Assembly: GCF_022369515.1 (NCBI RefSeq)
Contig: NZ_CP059724.1
Coordinates: 2,728,001 to 2,792,000, forward strand
DNA length: 64,000 nt
Direction: 5' to 3'
Origin: Paenibacillus sp. 19GGS1-52
Lineage (GTDB): Bacteria; Bacillota; Bacilli; Paenibacillales; Paenibacillaceae
Shown here: positions 8,530 to 17,677 of the stretch, piece by piece
Numbering within the stretch: the stretch's first letter is position 1
How the letters are laid out: the number at the start of each line of letters is the position of its first letter
Program-made: the position numbers and the translations under genes
Notes under the pieces: model-generated
Told to the model about the DNA's origin: nothing
What the model saw: the letters and a program-made list of their open reading frames with translations, nothing else
The model's database searches: none

Positions 8530-9459
8530 TTAAGTGACGCTTCTATTCTTAAAGAATTCGACTGCTGCAGAATTTTTTTGCAAAGCTTTTATATCTTGAA
8601 GTGGAGGTAGTCCAAATAAACGCCGGTATTCTCGGTTAAATTGTGAGGGACTTTCATAACCAACTTCCAAAGCGGCAGATGTAACATCTTTAGAACCGCT
8701 TAGCATGAGTCGTCTTGCTGCTTGAAGGCGGAGTTGTTTCTGATATTGTAAGGGACCCATTGTCGTTATAGCCTTGAACTTATGATGTAGTGCCGAGACG
8801 CTCATATTGTTCGATTTTGCCAGCTCCTGGGCGGTGAATGAACTAGTGTAATTTTCTTTGATCCAGGCAATGGCTTTGCCCACTCCCTTGGCTTGTTGGT
8901 CAAAGAATACTTGTTGGAAAAATAAGTGTCCGTAATCTCCTGTCAGTAGTTTGAAGATCATTTCCCTTTTGATGAGTGCGGACAGAAAGCGTACTTCCTG
9001 GGGGTGGTCGATGAGGTTTAGTAACCTAATAAACAACTCTAAAAAGTTGGCATCGGATTTTCCAAGGAAAGCTCCGGTATTCAACTTTTTATTCTTAGGA
9101 TTAATGTTGATTTCAGCCTCCATCATTACAGAAGCAATTTCTTTTGTCGTAAAATCAATCCGCAGACCGATATAAGGAAACTCTTTGGTTGCACCGTCGA
9201 TTTGCGCAGATGCAGGCAGATCAATCAAAGAGGCTAGAAAATCGCCTGCATGAGCATAAATAATGTCTTTACCAAAATGGATTTTCTTGGTTCCTTGCAG
9301 AATAAGGCAAAAGGAGGGAGTCAACACACTGGGAATGGGCGGAGTTTGACTGCTCCTTCTGGAAATAGAAAGAAACGGGATGATAGTTTGGAATCTTCCA
9401 TCGGCAATGGTAATTTTCTCAGTCAACGCAATGATTTGATCCACATCTTTTTCTAACAT
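8530..9459 (-). CDS. AraC-family regulator with AraC_N (cupin-like) sensor domain
   Basis: A 309-residue protein. The N-terminal 190 residues match the layout of AraC_N-type regulators (SVLTPSFCLILQGTKKIHFG, then YAHAGDFLASLIDLPAS). The C terminus has two helix-turn-helix units (FTAQELAKSNNMSVSALHHKFK and DVTSAALEVGYESPSQFNREYR). Such proteins usually activate a divergent or nearby gene in response to an unknown signal. The divergent neighbour is the MOSC protein gene. Confidence 0.85.
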   Translation of the reverse strand: MLEKDVDQIIALTEKITIADGRFQTIIPFLSISRRSSQTPPIPSVLTPSFCLILQGTKKIHFGKDIIYAHAGDFLASLIDLPASAQIDGATKEFPYIGLRIDFTTKEIASVMMEAEININPKNKKLNTGAFLGKSDANFLELFIRLLNLIDHPQEVRFLSALIKREMIFKLLTGDYGHLFFQQVFFDQQAKGVGKAIAWIKENYTSSFTAQELAKSNNMSVSALHHKFKAITTMGPLQYQKQLRLQAARRLMLSGSKDVTSAALEVGYESPSQFNREYRRLFGLPPLQDIKALQKNSAAVEFFKNRSVT

Positions 9460-9581
9460 TCAATGTTCACCTGTCTCTGTTTTATTAATTCCATCAATAT
9501 TCAAATTATACCTTTATGGTGGCAGGACGCAATATAGTGGAACGATGTGAATTATAATGTACAGCAGCTTTAGGCAACGTA

Positions 9582-9625
9582 CAGCCCTCAACCTGATGAA
9601 AGGTGAGGGCTGTTTACTTTTTTTT
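9582..9625 (+). terminator. Terminator-like hairpin in the leader of the MOSC gene
   Basis: CAGCCCTCA (9582-9590) pairs with TGAGGGCTG (9604-9612) and is followed by a T-rich run. It stands between a TATAAT at 9553 and the MOSC start at 9687, with no gene ending upstream on this strand. It may therefore act as an attenuator rather than an ordinary terminator. Confidence 0.6.
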
Positions 9626-9686
9626 CTATTCTAGCTTAGAATGTAAGAAGAGCAGTTGTATTTTAAGACAGATGGAGGAGTTAGAC

Positions 9687-10403
9687 TTGCAATTAACTGT
9701 TGGTGAGATCCGTGACATTAATCGTTATCCGGTGAAATCATTCGCGGGCGAGCAATTGGAAACTTGTGTTATTGAACCGTACGGAATGCTTGGTGATCGC
9801 TTTTGCACTTTTTACGATGAGACCAAAAAGGACTGGTGGCGTTATATTACAGCAAGGAATATTCCGAACATGCTTACTTATCAAGCGCAATTCATCAATG
9901 GAGAAATCCTCATAACGGCAGCGGATGGACGAACTTTTGGCTGGGATGCTGATTTATTGGGAGAGATCCAGAGCCAAACTCCAACTCAGATCTCCATGTC
10001 TGGTATCAAAGATCCCCACCCAGAGCATCCGCAGCTGTTATCGGTTGAAGGGGCTAGTATTCTGCTTATTTCGGATGCCAGTTTAGCAAAGCTTGAAGCC
10101 CTGTGGGGAAAGAATCTAGATCAACGCCGGTTTCGTGGGAATTTCGTTGTGGCCTTAAACGATGCTTCGTTAGTCGAAGGTGATTGGATTGGACGGCAGC
10201 TTCACATAGGCGATGTGCAACTGCAAGTGGATAGTTATTGCGAGAGATGCGTTGTCATAACGATGGACCCCGACAGTCTGGAGAAGGAGCCTTCACTGTT
10301 AAAAATAGTGAACAAAGAGTTTGGGCTGCACTTCGGCGTTTACGCTTCCGTGGTCAAAACCGGACAAATCACAATCGGTGACAAAGTCGAATTAGTTGAA
10401 TAG
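9687..10403 (+). CDS. MOSC-domain protein
   Basis: A 238-residue protein with a MOSC N-terminal beta-barrel region (IRDINRYPVKSFAGE) and a C-terminal MOSC core: RRFRGNFVV, GDWIGRQLHIGDVQLQV and the cysteine-containing YCERCVVITMDPD. MOSC domains bind the molybdenum cofactor in mARC-type proteins and in molybdenum cofactor sulfurases. TTG 9687 is the start because GGAGGA lies seven bases upstream; the in-frame ATG at 9672 overlaps that site. The leader carries a possible attenuator hairpin. Confidence 0.82.
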   Translation: MQLTVGEIRDINRYPVKSFAGEQLETCVIEPYGMLGDRFCTFYDETKKDWWRYITARNIPNMLTYQAQFINGEILITAADGRTFGWDADLLGEIQSQTPTQISMSGIKDPHPEHPQLLSVEGASILLISDASLAKLEALWGKNLDQRRFRGNFVVALNDASLVEGDWIGRQLHIGDVQLQVDSYCERCVVITMDPDSLEKEPSLLKIVNKEFGLHFGVYASVVKTGQITIGDKVELVE

Positions 10404-10484
10404 CTGATTGAAAGTAGTGGCGCTTGTCCGCAAGAGCTAACAGAAGCAAGAAGAACCAAAGTACTAGTATAGGATACATCTACA

Positions 10485-10511
10485 GGCTGATCCATAAGGG
10501 TCAGCTTTTTG
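10485..10511 (+). terminator. Terminator after the MOSC gene
   Basis: GGCTGATCC and GGGTCAGCT pair around ATAA, followed by TTTTT. Confidence 0.75.
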
Positions 10512-10640
10512 ATTTAATAGAAGCGTGAGGGAATGATAACGACCGGTGAACAGGCGCGATGAAGGAAGGGCGTGTTTATATTCAGTTTAAATATGTCTGT
10601 TATCATGCTTATATATTCAGTTGTCTAGGAGGAATAGCGA

Positions 10641-11672
10641 ATGAATCAAGATTTAAGAACAAAAAAAGCGCCTAACTATGGTGAGCTGGCCATCGAGGCA
10701 CAGGGGCTCGTCAAAATCTATGGAAGCAACCGTGCAGTTGATGGCGTAGATCTCAAAGTGGGTACCGGCATGATCTACGGTGTGCTGGGACCGAATGGAG
10801 CAGGGAAGACTACCGCAATCCGCATGCTGGCGACCTTATTGCGACCGGATGCAGGTTCGGCACGTATCTTCGGACACGATGTGGTGAAGGAACCGCATAT
10901 CGTGCGTCAATTGATCGGAGTAACCGGCCAGTACGCGTCCGTCGATGAGGCACTCAGTGCAACCGAGAATTTGATCATTTTCTCTCGATTGCTTGGACTG
11001 GGACGTGCGGAAGCTCGGAAAAAGGCAGCGGATCTGCTGGAGGAATTTGGTCTGACCGAAGCTGCAAAACGTCCACTCAAGAATTTCTCTGGCGGTATGC
11101 GTCGCCGGCTGGATTTGGCGGCAAGTCTTATTGCACAGCCGCCGCTTATTTTTCTGGATGAACCAACAACTGGACTAGATCCACGCACGCGTAATCAAAT
11201 GTGGGATACGATCCGGCGGTTAGTGAAAACAGGTTCAACTGTGTTGCTAACTACGCAGTACCTTGAAGAGGCTGATCAATTGGCAGACCGGATTGCGGTT
11301 ATTGATCAGGGGCGGGTAGTCGCCGAAGGCACTGTGGATGATCTGAAAGCATCTGTAGGTACCTCATCGTTGCATTTAAGAGTTCAGAATCTTAAGGACA
11401 TCGAGCAGGCCCGTCAGACCGTTGAACAAGTGCTTAAGGTACAGTCCAATGTATCAGCTGGAGCTGGAAAGATTACTGCACCGATGGGGAACATTGACCG
11501 TGTTACCGACCTGCTGATCGCTCTTCGCGAAGCGTCAATCCCATTGGCTGAGATGAGTGTGCAGAAACCAACGCTTGACGAAGTGTTTTTGACTCTTACG
11601 GGTCATGGTGTTCAAGAAGATACACTGCTTTCGTCCAGTGAATCGAACCATGTAGAGGGGGTAAGAGTATGA
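10641..11672 (+). CDS. DrrA-type ABC transporter ATP-binding protein
   Basis: A 343-residue protein. It has Walker A GPNGAGKT at about residues 50-57, signature FSGGMRRRLDLA, Walker B LIFLDEPTTGLD and the switch region LLTTQYLEEADQLADR, followed by a C-terminal regulatory extension typical of DrrA (daunorubicin resistance) proteins. It energises export through the permease encoded by the next gene, whose start overlaps its stop by four bases (ATGA). The AGGAGGAAT site supports ATG 10641. The exported compound cannot be inferred. Confidence 0.9.
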   Translation: MNQDLRTKKAPNYGELAIEAQGLVKIYGSNRAVDGVDLKVGTGMIYGVLGPNGAGKTTAIRMLATLLRPDAGSARIFGHDVVKEPHIVRQLIGVTGQYASVDEALSATENLIIFSRLLGLGRAEARKKAADLLEEFGLTEAAKRPLKNFSGGMRRRLDLAASLIAQPPLIFLDEPTTGLDPRTRNQMWDTIRRLVKTGSTVLLTTQYLEEADQLADRIAVIDQGRVVAEGTVDDLKASVGTSSLHLRVQNLKDIEQARQTVEQVLKVQSNVSAGAGKITAPMGNIDRVTDLLIALREASIPLAEMSVQKPTLDEVFLTLTGHGVQEDTLLSSSESNHVEGVRV

Positions 11673-12481
11673 GTACTTTAATAAAGCCAGGTGTTGACCG
11701 TCAATTGAAAAATCATACGAGTTTCGGCCAATCGGTTCGCAACTCATTGACGATGGCCTATCGGGGTCTGCTGAAAATTCGCCGTACACCGGAGCAATTG
11801 TTTGACGTTACGCTCCAACCGATTATTTTTACACTGATGTTCACCTACATCTTTGGCGGGGCCATCTCTGGAGACGTGGTGAGTTATTTGCCTGTCATCA
11901 TTCCCGGCATCCTTGTTCAGACCGTGATTACAACCTCAATCGTCACTGGGGTCCAGTTGCGTGAGGATATGGAAAAGGGCGTGTTTGATCGCTTCAAGTC
12001 ACTGCCGATCTCACGAATTGCTCCGCTCGCAGGGGCTCTGCTTGCAGATACCATCCGGTATACAATTGCTACTGTGCTTACCTTTATCATGGGATATATC
12101 ATGGGTTTTCGTCCTGAGGGGGGCATTGGATATGTCGCAATCGCTGCGCTTCTCGTAATCGTGTGTTCTTGGGCAATCAGTTGGATCTTTGCCTTCTTCG
12201 GTGTGATTGCACGGACGGCTTCAAGTGTACAAGGGATATCGATGATTGTGCTGTTCCCGCTCACTTTTCTCTCTAATGCTTTCGTGCCGGTCGATACTAT
12301 GCCCAATTGGCTCCAGTGGTTCGTGAACGCCAACCCGATTTCGCATCTTGTCACTGCCGTCCGACTTCTTGTCAACTCTGGGACCGTAGGCAGCGATCTT
12401 GTCTATTCCCTCGTTGGCGCTGCAGTCATTGTGGCGATCTTCGCACCAATCACGGTACGTGCTTATATGCGCCGCACATAA
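11669..12481 (+). CDS. DrrB-type ABC-2 transporter permease
   Basis: A 270-residue membrane protein with about six hydrophobic segments. It carries the ABC-2 conserved end region PLTFLSNAFVPVDTMPNWLQWFVNANPISH and an N-terminal cytoplasmic stretch reading MAYRGLLKIRRTPEQLFDVTLQPI, typical of DrrB permeases. It pairs with the preceding ATPase through an ATGA overlap and is followed by a strong terminator, so the two genes form a complete exporter operon. Confidence 0.9.
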   Translation: MSTLIKPGVDRQLKNHTSFGQSVRNSLTMAYRGLLKIRRTPEQLFDVTLQPIIFTLMFTYIFGGAISGDVVSYLPVIIPGILVQTVITTSIVTGVQLREDMEKGVFDRFKSLPISRIAPLAGALLADTIRYTIATVLTFIMGYIMGFRPEGGIGYVAIAALLVIVCSWAISWIFAFFGVIARTASSVQGISMIVLFPLTFLSNAFVPVDTMPNWLQWFVNANPISHLVTAVRLLVNSGTVGSDLVYSLVGAAVIVAIFAPITVRAYMRRT

Positions 12482-12511
12482 ATAAGTTTTTCTTAATCAT
12501 AATCTTGGTTA

Positions 12512-12555
12512 AAGACGTTAACGGATGTCAAACATCCAGGTGACGTCTTTTTTTT
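12512..12555 (+). terminator. Terminator of the DrrAB-type operon
   Basis: AAGACGT (12512-12518) pairs with ACGTCTT (12543-12549), with an inner GGATGT/CATCC stem, followed by a run of T. Confidence 0.85.
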
Positions 12556-12585
12556 GGAAATCAAGAGGTTTTTGCATGTATAATT

Positions 12586-12606
12586 TTCCAAATTATAGTA
12601 TAATGA
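12586..12606 (+). promoter_or_regulatory. Promoter motif TTCCAA...GTATAAT before the DinB-like gene
   Basis: A TTCCAA followed by GTATAAT at 12599-12604 resembles the element before the genes at 20689, 28412, 42266 and 45072. No good -35 hexamer at 17 bases is present. Confidence 0.45.
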
Positions 12607-12637
12607 GGCTATATTACATAGCTTGGAGGGTCATCAA

Positions 12638-13189
12638 TTGATTAACATGGACAAGATCTATCTCATTACCGATATTCCCGGGTATTCACCACAAATTAGT
12701 CGTTTGCTATCTATGATGAATTACGCAAGACATACAACGATCGAATCTACAAATGATTTATCTATTGAGCAATTGGATTATTTGCTTGATCCACTCAGCA
12801 ATTCAATTGGAGCATTATTATTACACTTTGCAGCTGTAGAATACGCGTATCAAGTTGCAACATTCGCGGGAAGAGACCTATCTGAAGAAGAGTTATTGGT
12901 CTGGGGGCCTGCGTTAAACTTGGGGGAAGAGGGGCGAGTGAACATTAGAGGTAATGATTTGAATTATTACATAGATCAATTAAATACTGTAAGACTTAGA
13001 ACTTTTGAATTATTTCAATCCGTAAATGACGATTGGTTAACTAAAGAAGAACCGTTCTGGTATGACAAGCCCGCTAATTATTATTTTATGTGGTATCACG
13101 TATTTGAAGATGAAATAAACCACAGAGGTCAGATCAGAATGATCAGAAAGAGATTGACGGCACAGACACCTCCAACATCACTAATTTAA
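12638..13189 (+). CDS. DinB-like (DUF664-type) four-helix protein
   Basis: A protein of about 183 residues with the DinB-fold pattern of metal-binding histidines: SNSIGALLLHFAAVEYAYQ in the second helix and YHVFEDEINHRGQIRM near the C terminus. DinB-like proteins act as thiol-dependent transferases or metal-dependent hydrolases; the function here is unknown. TTG 12638 is preferred because GGAGGG at 12625-12630 gives seven-base spacing, while ATG 12647 is too far away. Confidence 0.75.
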   Translation: MINMDKIYLITDIPGYSPQISRLLSMMNYARHTTIESTNDLSIEQLDYLLDPLSNSIGALLLHFAAVEYAYQVATFAGRDLSEEELLVWGPALNLGEEGRVNIRGNDLNYYIDQLNTVRLRTFELFQSVNDDWLTKEEPFWYDKPANYYFMWYHVFEDEINHRGQIRMIRKRLTAQTPPTSLI

Positions 13190-13220
13190 TAAAGATGCTG
13201 GAAGCGTCTTTTCGTTTGCC

Positions 13221-13583
13221 TTAGAACTGGAGCACAACCATTTGATGACAAATCCATGACGGAACCGTATAGCTTACGGTTCCGTTTTCCTGCTGGAAGG
13301 AAAGGGGAGTCCGCTGCGGAGCCAGATAAACCTTACGCACCGGATCGGTTGCGGAGAGAGTAACCGTGATGTCTATAAGCGCAGGTAAATCTTCAATGAC
13401 CTCGACATTTTGCCCTCTGCGAACCGGAGAGGCATATAGCAAATGGTTAATCCAGCGGCTATCCGCGCTCTGCGCCTGCAGCGTGGTAATGCCCTGTGCT
13501 GGCAGGTTGGTGAGCAACGATTTCTGTCCTAACAGACGATCCAGCGCGCAAACAACAATTCCCTTAAATTTTCCACTGTAGAT
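13221..13583 (-). pseudogene. C-terminal remnant of a glycoside hydrolase (beta-galactosidase-like)
   Basis: The minus strand encodes about 120 residues ending at 13221. They resemble the C-terminal domain of beta-galactosidase-like enzymes (SRWINHLLYASPVRRG, then PVRKVYLAPQ and SYTVPSWICHQMVVL). The open frame continues upstream of the first ATG as YSGKFKGIVVCALDRLLGQ but stops at a TAA near 13584, exactly where the AraC-type remnant begins on the other strand. The catalytic part is missing. The family assignment is from memory of the tail sequence and is moderate. Confidence 0.6.
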
Positions 13584-14066
13584 TTACGGACGATTATGCC
13601 CCTGCTCATTGAAATGCTTGAGCTGCACCAGGTACTTACGCGTTATCGGTCCTTTGAACTGCAAATGTTGTTCGGCAAGCTGCTTTTGCAATTGCAGCAG
13701 GGTATTAAGAGAAGCAGTCCGCAAGCTCGTTCTTATTATCTTGGCGAGCAGGTCGCAACCTATTTGGCAGGGCGATTGGAGTTGCCGTTTGATTCCGGGC
13801 AAGTGGAGCACGATTTGCATTATCATTTTGATTATTTGGCGCGGTGTTTGAAGCAATATTCAGGGATGAGTCCACTACAATACAGGCATCATTTGCAGAT
13901 TGAGCGAGCCAAACGGCTATTAGCGCATTCGGAGCTTCCGCTCATCCAAATTGGGGTAGAATGCGGATTTTCGGACAATAACTATTTCATACGTATGTTT
14001 AAACGCCAAACCTTACTTACGCCCGGCGAATACCGTAAACAGCATCAGCTGTTTCGGCTGGATTAG
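13581..14066 (+). pseudogene. C-terminal part of an AraC-family regulator lacking its sensor domain
   Basis: The frame encodes about 160 residues with two AraC helix-turn-helix units at the C terminus: PLQYRHHLQIERAKRLLAHS and LIQIGVECGFSDNNYFIRMFKR. Normal members have about 280 residues with an N-terminal cupin, which is absent. ATG 13596 has no ribosome binding site, and the reading frame runs left to the junction with the divergent glycosidase remnant. A single deletion removing the 5' halves of a divergent regulator/enzyme pair explains both fragments. Confidence 0.7.
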
Positions 14067-14120
14067 GAAGTTTCCGCTGGAACCACCATCCGCTTTATTT
14101 GCGATGTTATCTCCATGGTG

Positions 14121-14954
14121 TTACAGCATGGGGGCTTGCTTTACCGACTTATTTTCTCCTCTGCCTGATTTTGCTTCAATAACAGGACAGAAACCTGGGT
14201 TCGCCCCACATAATTTTTGGGTGAATTTCGGTTCAAGTTGGGAGAGCTCGGCGAAATAGCTTCCAATAATGTGATTGAGGCCTAAGGCTCCGTTCTGGAA
14301 AGACAGCGATGAAAGGGTCTGGACATGACTGTAATAGTACTTTTTGTCCCGCTTGGGCAGCTTGTAGATGGATGGTGGAGCATGTGTTATGACATCAAAG
14401 AGATTCGCAATACGGTAGCTGTTCGGGACATACATTGTAAAAGCCTTCGCAAAAGCCGGATCACCTACACGGGGAGATCCAAATGTATATAAGTTGGGTG
14501 AGCTGTAGGTAGTATTGGCTGCAATATCCATCGCACATAATGTCGCGAGTGCTGCACCAAGACTGTGACCTGTAATGTATAATGTCTTATCAGGTGATAG
14601 GCTGGCAAGTGTGGAGATGATCTCGTTGCGGGCTGAAGAATAGATATCCGTGAAACCACGATGTGTAAGACAGTCTTCCTTAATATATTTGAACCTCTTT
14701 TGCGAGGCGATCGTATCGGAGATCCAATTGGTTGTTGAGCTGGTTCCTCGAAAAGCAATAATAATCTCTTGCGGAGATTCAATAATAAACCCGAAACGTT
14801 CCCATGTAATGGATTTCGCTTGAATTGTATGACTGACCGAATAATTCAATGGAACGACAAACGAACCGTCCGTATTAGCAAATTGGGCATAGGTCTGTCC
14901 ACAGATTGCAGCCAAAAAGATAGCCCGCTCCTCAAAAACTTCAATGTTCCCCAT
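14121..14954 (-). CDS. Class 3 lipase (triacylglycerol lipase-like)
   Basis: A 277-residue protein with the nucleophile elbow TGHSLGAALATL in mid-protein. The oxyanion-hole segment IAFRGTSSTTNWISD upstream of it and YTFGSPRVGDPAFA downstream are the marks of fungal-type class 3 lipases. The remaining triad residues are likely the Asp in NLFDVITHAPP and a His near HSHVQ or LNHI. No signal peptide is visible, so it may act inside the cell. The start ATG follows GAAGGGCGGG. Confidence 0.87.
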   Translation of the reverse strand: MGNIEVFEERAIFLAAICGQTYAQFANTDGSFVVPLNYSVSHTIQAKSITWERFGFIIESPQEIIIAFRGTSSTTNWISDTIASQKRFKYIKEDCLTHRGFTDIYSSARNEIISTLASLSPDKTLYITGHSLGAALATLCAMDIAANTTYSSPNLYTFGSPRVGDPAFAKAFTMYVPNSYRIANLFDVITHAPPSIYKLPKRDKKYYYSHVQTLSSLSFQNGALGLNHIIGSYFAELSQLEPKFTQKLCGANPGFCPVIEAKSGRGENKSVKQAPML

Positions 14955-14979
14955 CAGAATCCCGCCCTTCTTTTCTACC

Positions 14980-15927
14980 TTATGTATGATAAGAACGCGG
15001 GATTGGTGCTTTACTTCTCACTCTGATCCTCTTTTTGGGGATCATTTTAATTTTGCGTTCCGAGATATATGAGCCGATTAGTGTCAGGAAGGCTCCCGTC
15101 AATGTGGCCCAAGTTATTTTTTCATGCAAAATAAGGAAAGAGGCGGCCAGTGTAATTACAGGCACAAGATAAATGTACACGCTTGTTTTTACTGCTCCCA
15201 AGATTCCTACTGCCCGGTTCCAGGTCACAAAACATAATGCGGATGCTCCCAAGCCTAAGTAGAGAAGGTTTGTTGCATTTGCGACTTCGCCCAAACGTTT
15301 GAAATTTAGATGGAACTCAAATAGAAATAAAGTAGGCAGCATACCCAATAGCCCATAAAAAAACACTCTGCGGGTAGCTCCAATAATAGGGTAATTTAGC
15401 CCGCTTATTTTGCGCATTAACACAGAATAAATCGCCCAAACCACAGGAGCCAGGAAAGCAAGCAGGTCTCCGATTGGGTTCAATTGTAAGAGGAAACTCC
15501 CGTTCAACCCGATAAGAATAATTCCTGTGAGTGCAATCAAAAATCCAGTAATAAATTGAGTATTTAATTTCTCTTCTTCTAAGAAAAAGTGTGCAAGTAA
15601 CGCCGTGAAAAATGGAGCGATCGACACAATCACACCTACATGGGAAGCAAGTGTATATACAAGGGCAATATTCTCGATTAGAAAATATAAAGTGACTCCA
15701 CAAAGCCCTGCCGAGATAAACAGCAATTCTTCTGAAAACGATTGAGTCCGGATGCGACGCGAAGAGATTAGAAATAATACGAAGTATCCCATAAGAAAGC
15801 GGAAAAATAGAATTTCAACGGGACTAAAGTCAATTAACAATATTTTTGTAGAGATAAAGGTCGTTCCCCAGATCAAAATCGTAATGAATGTGAGCAGATG
15901 CCCGGTTGTGACCTGACGTTTATCCAT
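14980..15927 (-). CDS. EamA/DMT-superfamily transporter (10 membrane segments)
   Basis: A 315-residue protein with about ten hydrophobic segments arranged as two EamA repeats. The first includes LIWGTTFISTKILL and the second starts around LLAFLAPVVWAIYSVLMRK. The family exports metabolites or amino acids; the substrate is unknown. Its ATG overlaps the stop of the AraC-type regulator gene (TAATG), suggesting an operon and a regulatory link. The C terminus is basic (RKIKMIPKKRIRVRSK). Confidence 0.87.
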   Translation of the reverse strand: MDKRQVTTGHLLTFITILIWGTTFISTKILLIDFSPVEILFFRFLMGYFVLFLISSRRIRTQSFSEELLFISAGLCGVTLYFLIENIALVYTLASHVGVIVSIAPFFTALLAHFFLEEEKLNTQFITGFLIALTGIILIGLNGSFLLQLNPIGDLLAFLAPVVWAIYSVLMRKISGLNYPIIGATRRVFFYGLLGMLPTLFLFEFHLNFKRLGEVANATNLLYLGLGASALCFVTWNRAVGILGAVKTSVYIYLVPVITLAASFLILHEKITWATLTGAFLTLIGSYISERKIKMIPKKRIRVRSKAPIPRSYHT

Positions 15928-16744
15928 TATGGTGTGATATCCACTGTACGTTTCGAGGCCACTTCATGAGTAAATATGCGCATGTATTGTTTAGGGGTTA
16001 CGCCGATCAGTTTTTTGAAGAAATTTGTAAAATGGCTCTGATCACTAAAACCGGTCTGAATGGCCACCTCCATCGGAAACACTCCTTGTTCTAAAAGCCT
16101 TTTAGCATGATTAATCCGAATCGTTTCCAGGTAACAATACGGCGAAATCCCTTTTTGTCTGGTAAATAAACGCAGCAAGTGATATTTGCTTATACCTGCT
16201 AATTCACTAAGTTGATTGAGAGTAATGCTGTCCGTATAATGAGATTCTATGTATTCGCAAATGATTTTAATTTCAGTAGTAAGCTCCTGAGAAGGACTAG
16301 GTGTAGCTGTATCTGAATAGTCTCTGAGCAGTTGCTCCAGCAGAAACAGAAACAACTCTTCTTTTTGGAAATCGGATTGACTCTCTAAAATCTTAAGATG
16401 CAGCTCATGCAGTGACAAGGCCAGTTCACTCTGATAAAGAACGTAATTTCCAACACATACTCTCGCATGACCTGCGGTTGGATGTTGATAGCGCGATAGT
16501 CAAGGGTACTCCCGTCGATCTGTTCACAGGCATGGGGATCTTGTGGGTTAAAAATAATTACATCTCCGCTGTTAAGGATATACTCTTCATTGTTGCAAAC
16601 TAGATATCGCTTGCCTTGTTCAATAAACCCAATTACATAATAGTCATGAAAATGGTTGGGAAACCTCTGCATGATCCCTTCAAACTGATACCCCTCAAGC
16701 TTTAATTCCTGATCAAAGACTACGGTTCTAACTTCGCGAGTCAC
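15927..16744 (-). pseudogene. AraC-family regulator of the EamA transporter, interrupted by a frameshift
   Basis: The N-terminal part (GTG 16744, AAGGTGA site) encodes an AraC cupin sensor reading YVIGFIEQGKRYLVC and GDVIIFNPQDPHAC. The C-terminal part encodes two helix-turn-helix units (LNQLSELAGISKYHLLRLFTRQK and MEVAIQTGFSDQSHFTNFFKK). The two halves lie in different frames and join near 16436-16442 at a short T run, consistent with one missing base. Together they would give a normal regulator of about 270 residues. This is either a real inactivation or a sequencing error. Confidence 0.8.
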
Positions 16745-16803
16745 CGTCTCACCTTCTTATTCTGTAATGTATGTTCATTATAGTATGGAAGTTAGAAACA
16801 TTC

Positions 16804-16831
16804 TTGAACGATGTTGCTGCAAGGGTATAAT
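16804..16831 (+). promoter_or_regulatory. Promoter of the GNAT gene at 16869
   Basis: TTGAAC at 16804-16809 and TATAAT at 16826-16831 are separated by 16 bases, close to a housekeeping sigma promoter. Confidence 0.65.
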
Positions 16832-16868
16832 AGTGATAAAAAATAATAGAGAAGTCGGAGTGATTATT

Positions 16869-17324
16869 ATGGATATTAAGCTAGATGATTTAACTGGATC
16901 TGAAGTGGTTGCATTAATCGGGGAACATCTTCAGGGTATGGCCCTTCATTCTCCGCCAGAAAGTATACATGCCCTAAATCTGGATGAATTAAAAAAGCCG
17001 GAAATAACATTCTGGAGTGCCTGGGAAAAAGAAGAGTTATTGGGTTGTGGGGCACTTAAAGAGCTTGATCGTCAACATGGAGAGATAAAATCAATGCGAA
17101 CTTCTTCAGCACATCTAAGAAAAGGGACGGCAAAGCGAATCCTTGAACACATCATTGCAGAAGCCAAGCAACGTGGTTATCAACGGCTAAGTTTGGAAAC
17201 GGGTTCGATGGAGGCTTTCGAGCCAGCCAAAAGACTATATGCAAGTTTTGGGTTTCAGTATGGCAAGCCGTTTTCAGATTACACTGAGGACCCTCATAGT
17301 GTATTTATGACAAAGGAATTATAA
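16869..17324 (+). CDS. GNAT-family N-acetyltransferase
   Basis: A 151-residue acetyltransferase. The acetyl-CoA binding region is RTSSAHLRKGTAKRILEHII (motif A), preceded by a beta strand reading ELLGCGALKEL and followed by FEPAKRLYASFGFQ (motif B). The start is ATG 16869, after CGGAGTG; the longer reading from 16767 would run through the promoter. The substrate is unknown; relatives include uncharacterised YsnE-like proteins. Confidence 0.85.
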   Translation: MDIKLDDLTGSEVVALIGEHLQGMALHSPPESIHALNLDELKKPEITFWSAWEKEELLGCGALKELDRQHGEIKSMRTSSAHLRKGTAKRILEHIIAEAKQRGYQRLSLETGSMEAFEPAKRLYASFGFQYGKPFSDYTEDPHSVFMTKEL

Positions 17325-17417
17325 GTGTTAAATAAGTACAAATCCTTCTTCATTGAATCCATTTTCTCTTCTTAATGTTAACGCTATATTGAGAAACAGG
17401 AAGTGAGTATTTATTAG

Positions 17418-17654
17418 GCTTCAAATAAAGAGAATCTCACGAAGAAGGATCTTCAGGAACTGTTCCTTTCGGTAGAATGGGAGTCTGGTAAGTATCCGAA
17501 CGAACTGTTACAAGCAATCAGAGGTACACATTCCATTGTTACTGCATGGGAATAAGGGATAGGTAAGGAACTGATGATTATGATGCTTAATAGATATAAG
17601 GATTGTAAAACAAAAGTATTGATTTCTTATCCTAACGTCTTTATTTCAGAGTAA
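17418..17654 (+). pseudogene. GNAT acetyltransferase remnant with an internal deletion
   Basis: The frame encodes KKDLQELFLSVEWESGKYP and a stretch ending TAWE, then a stop, then GIGKELMIMMLNRYKDCKTK and VLISYPN in the same frame. This corresponds to the N terminus and motif A of a GNAT enzyme. The roughly 40 residues normally between them are missing, and the C terminus is lost. There is no start codon with a ribosome binding site. Confidence 0.65.
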
Positions 17655-17677
17655 CTTTGAATAGAGGTGTCCAAAAC

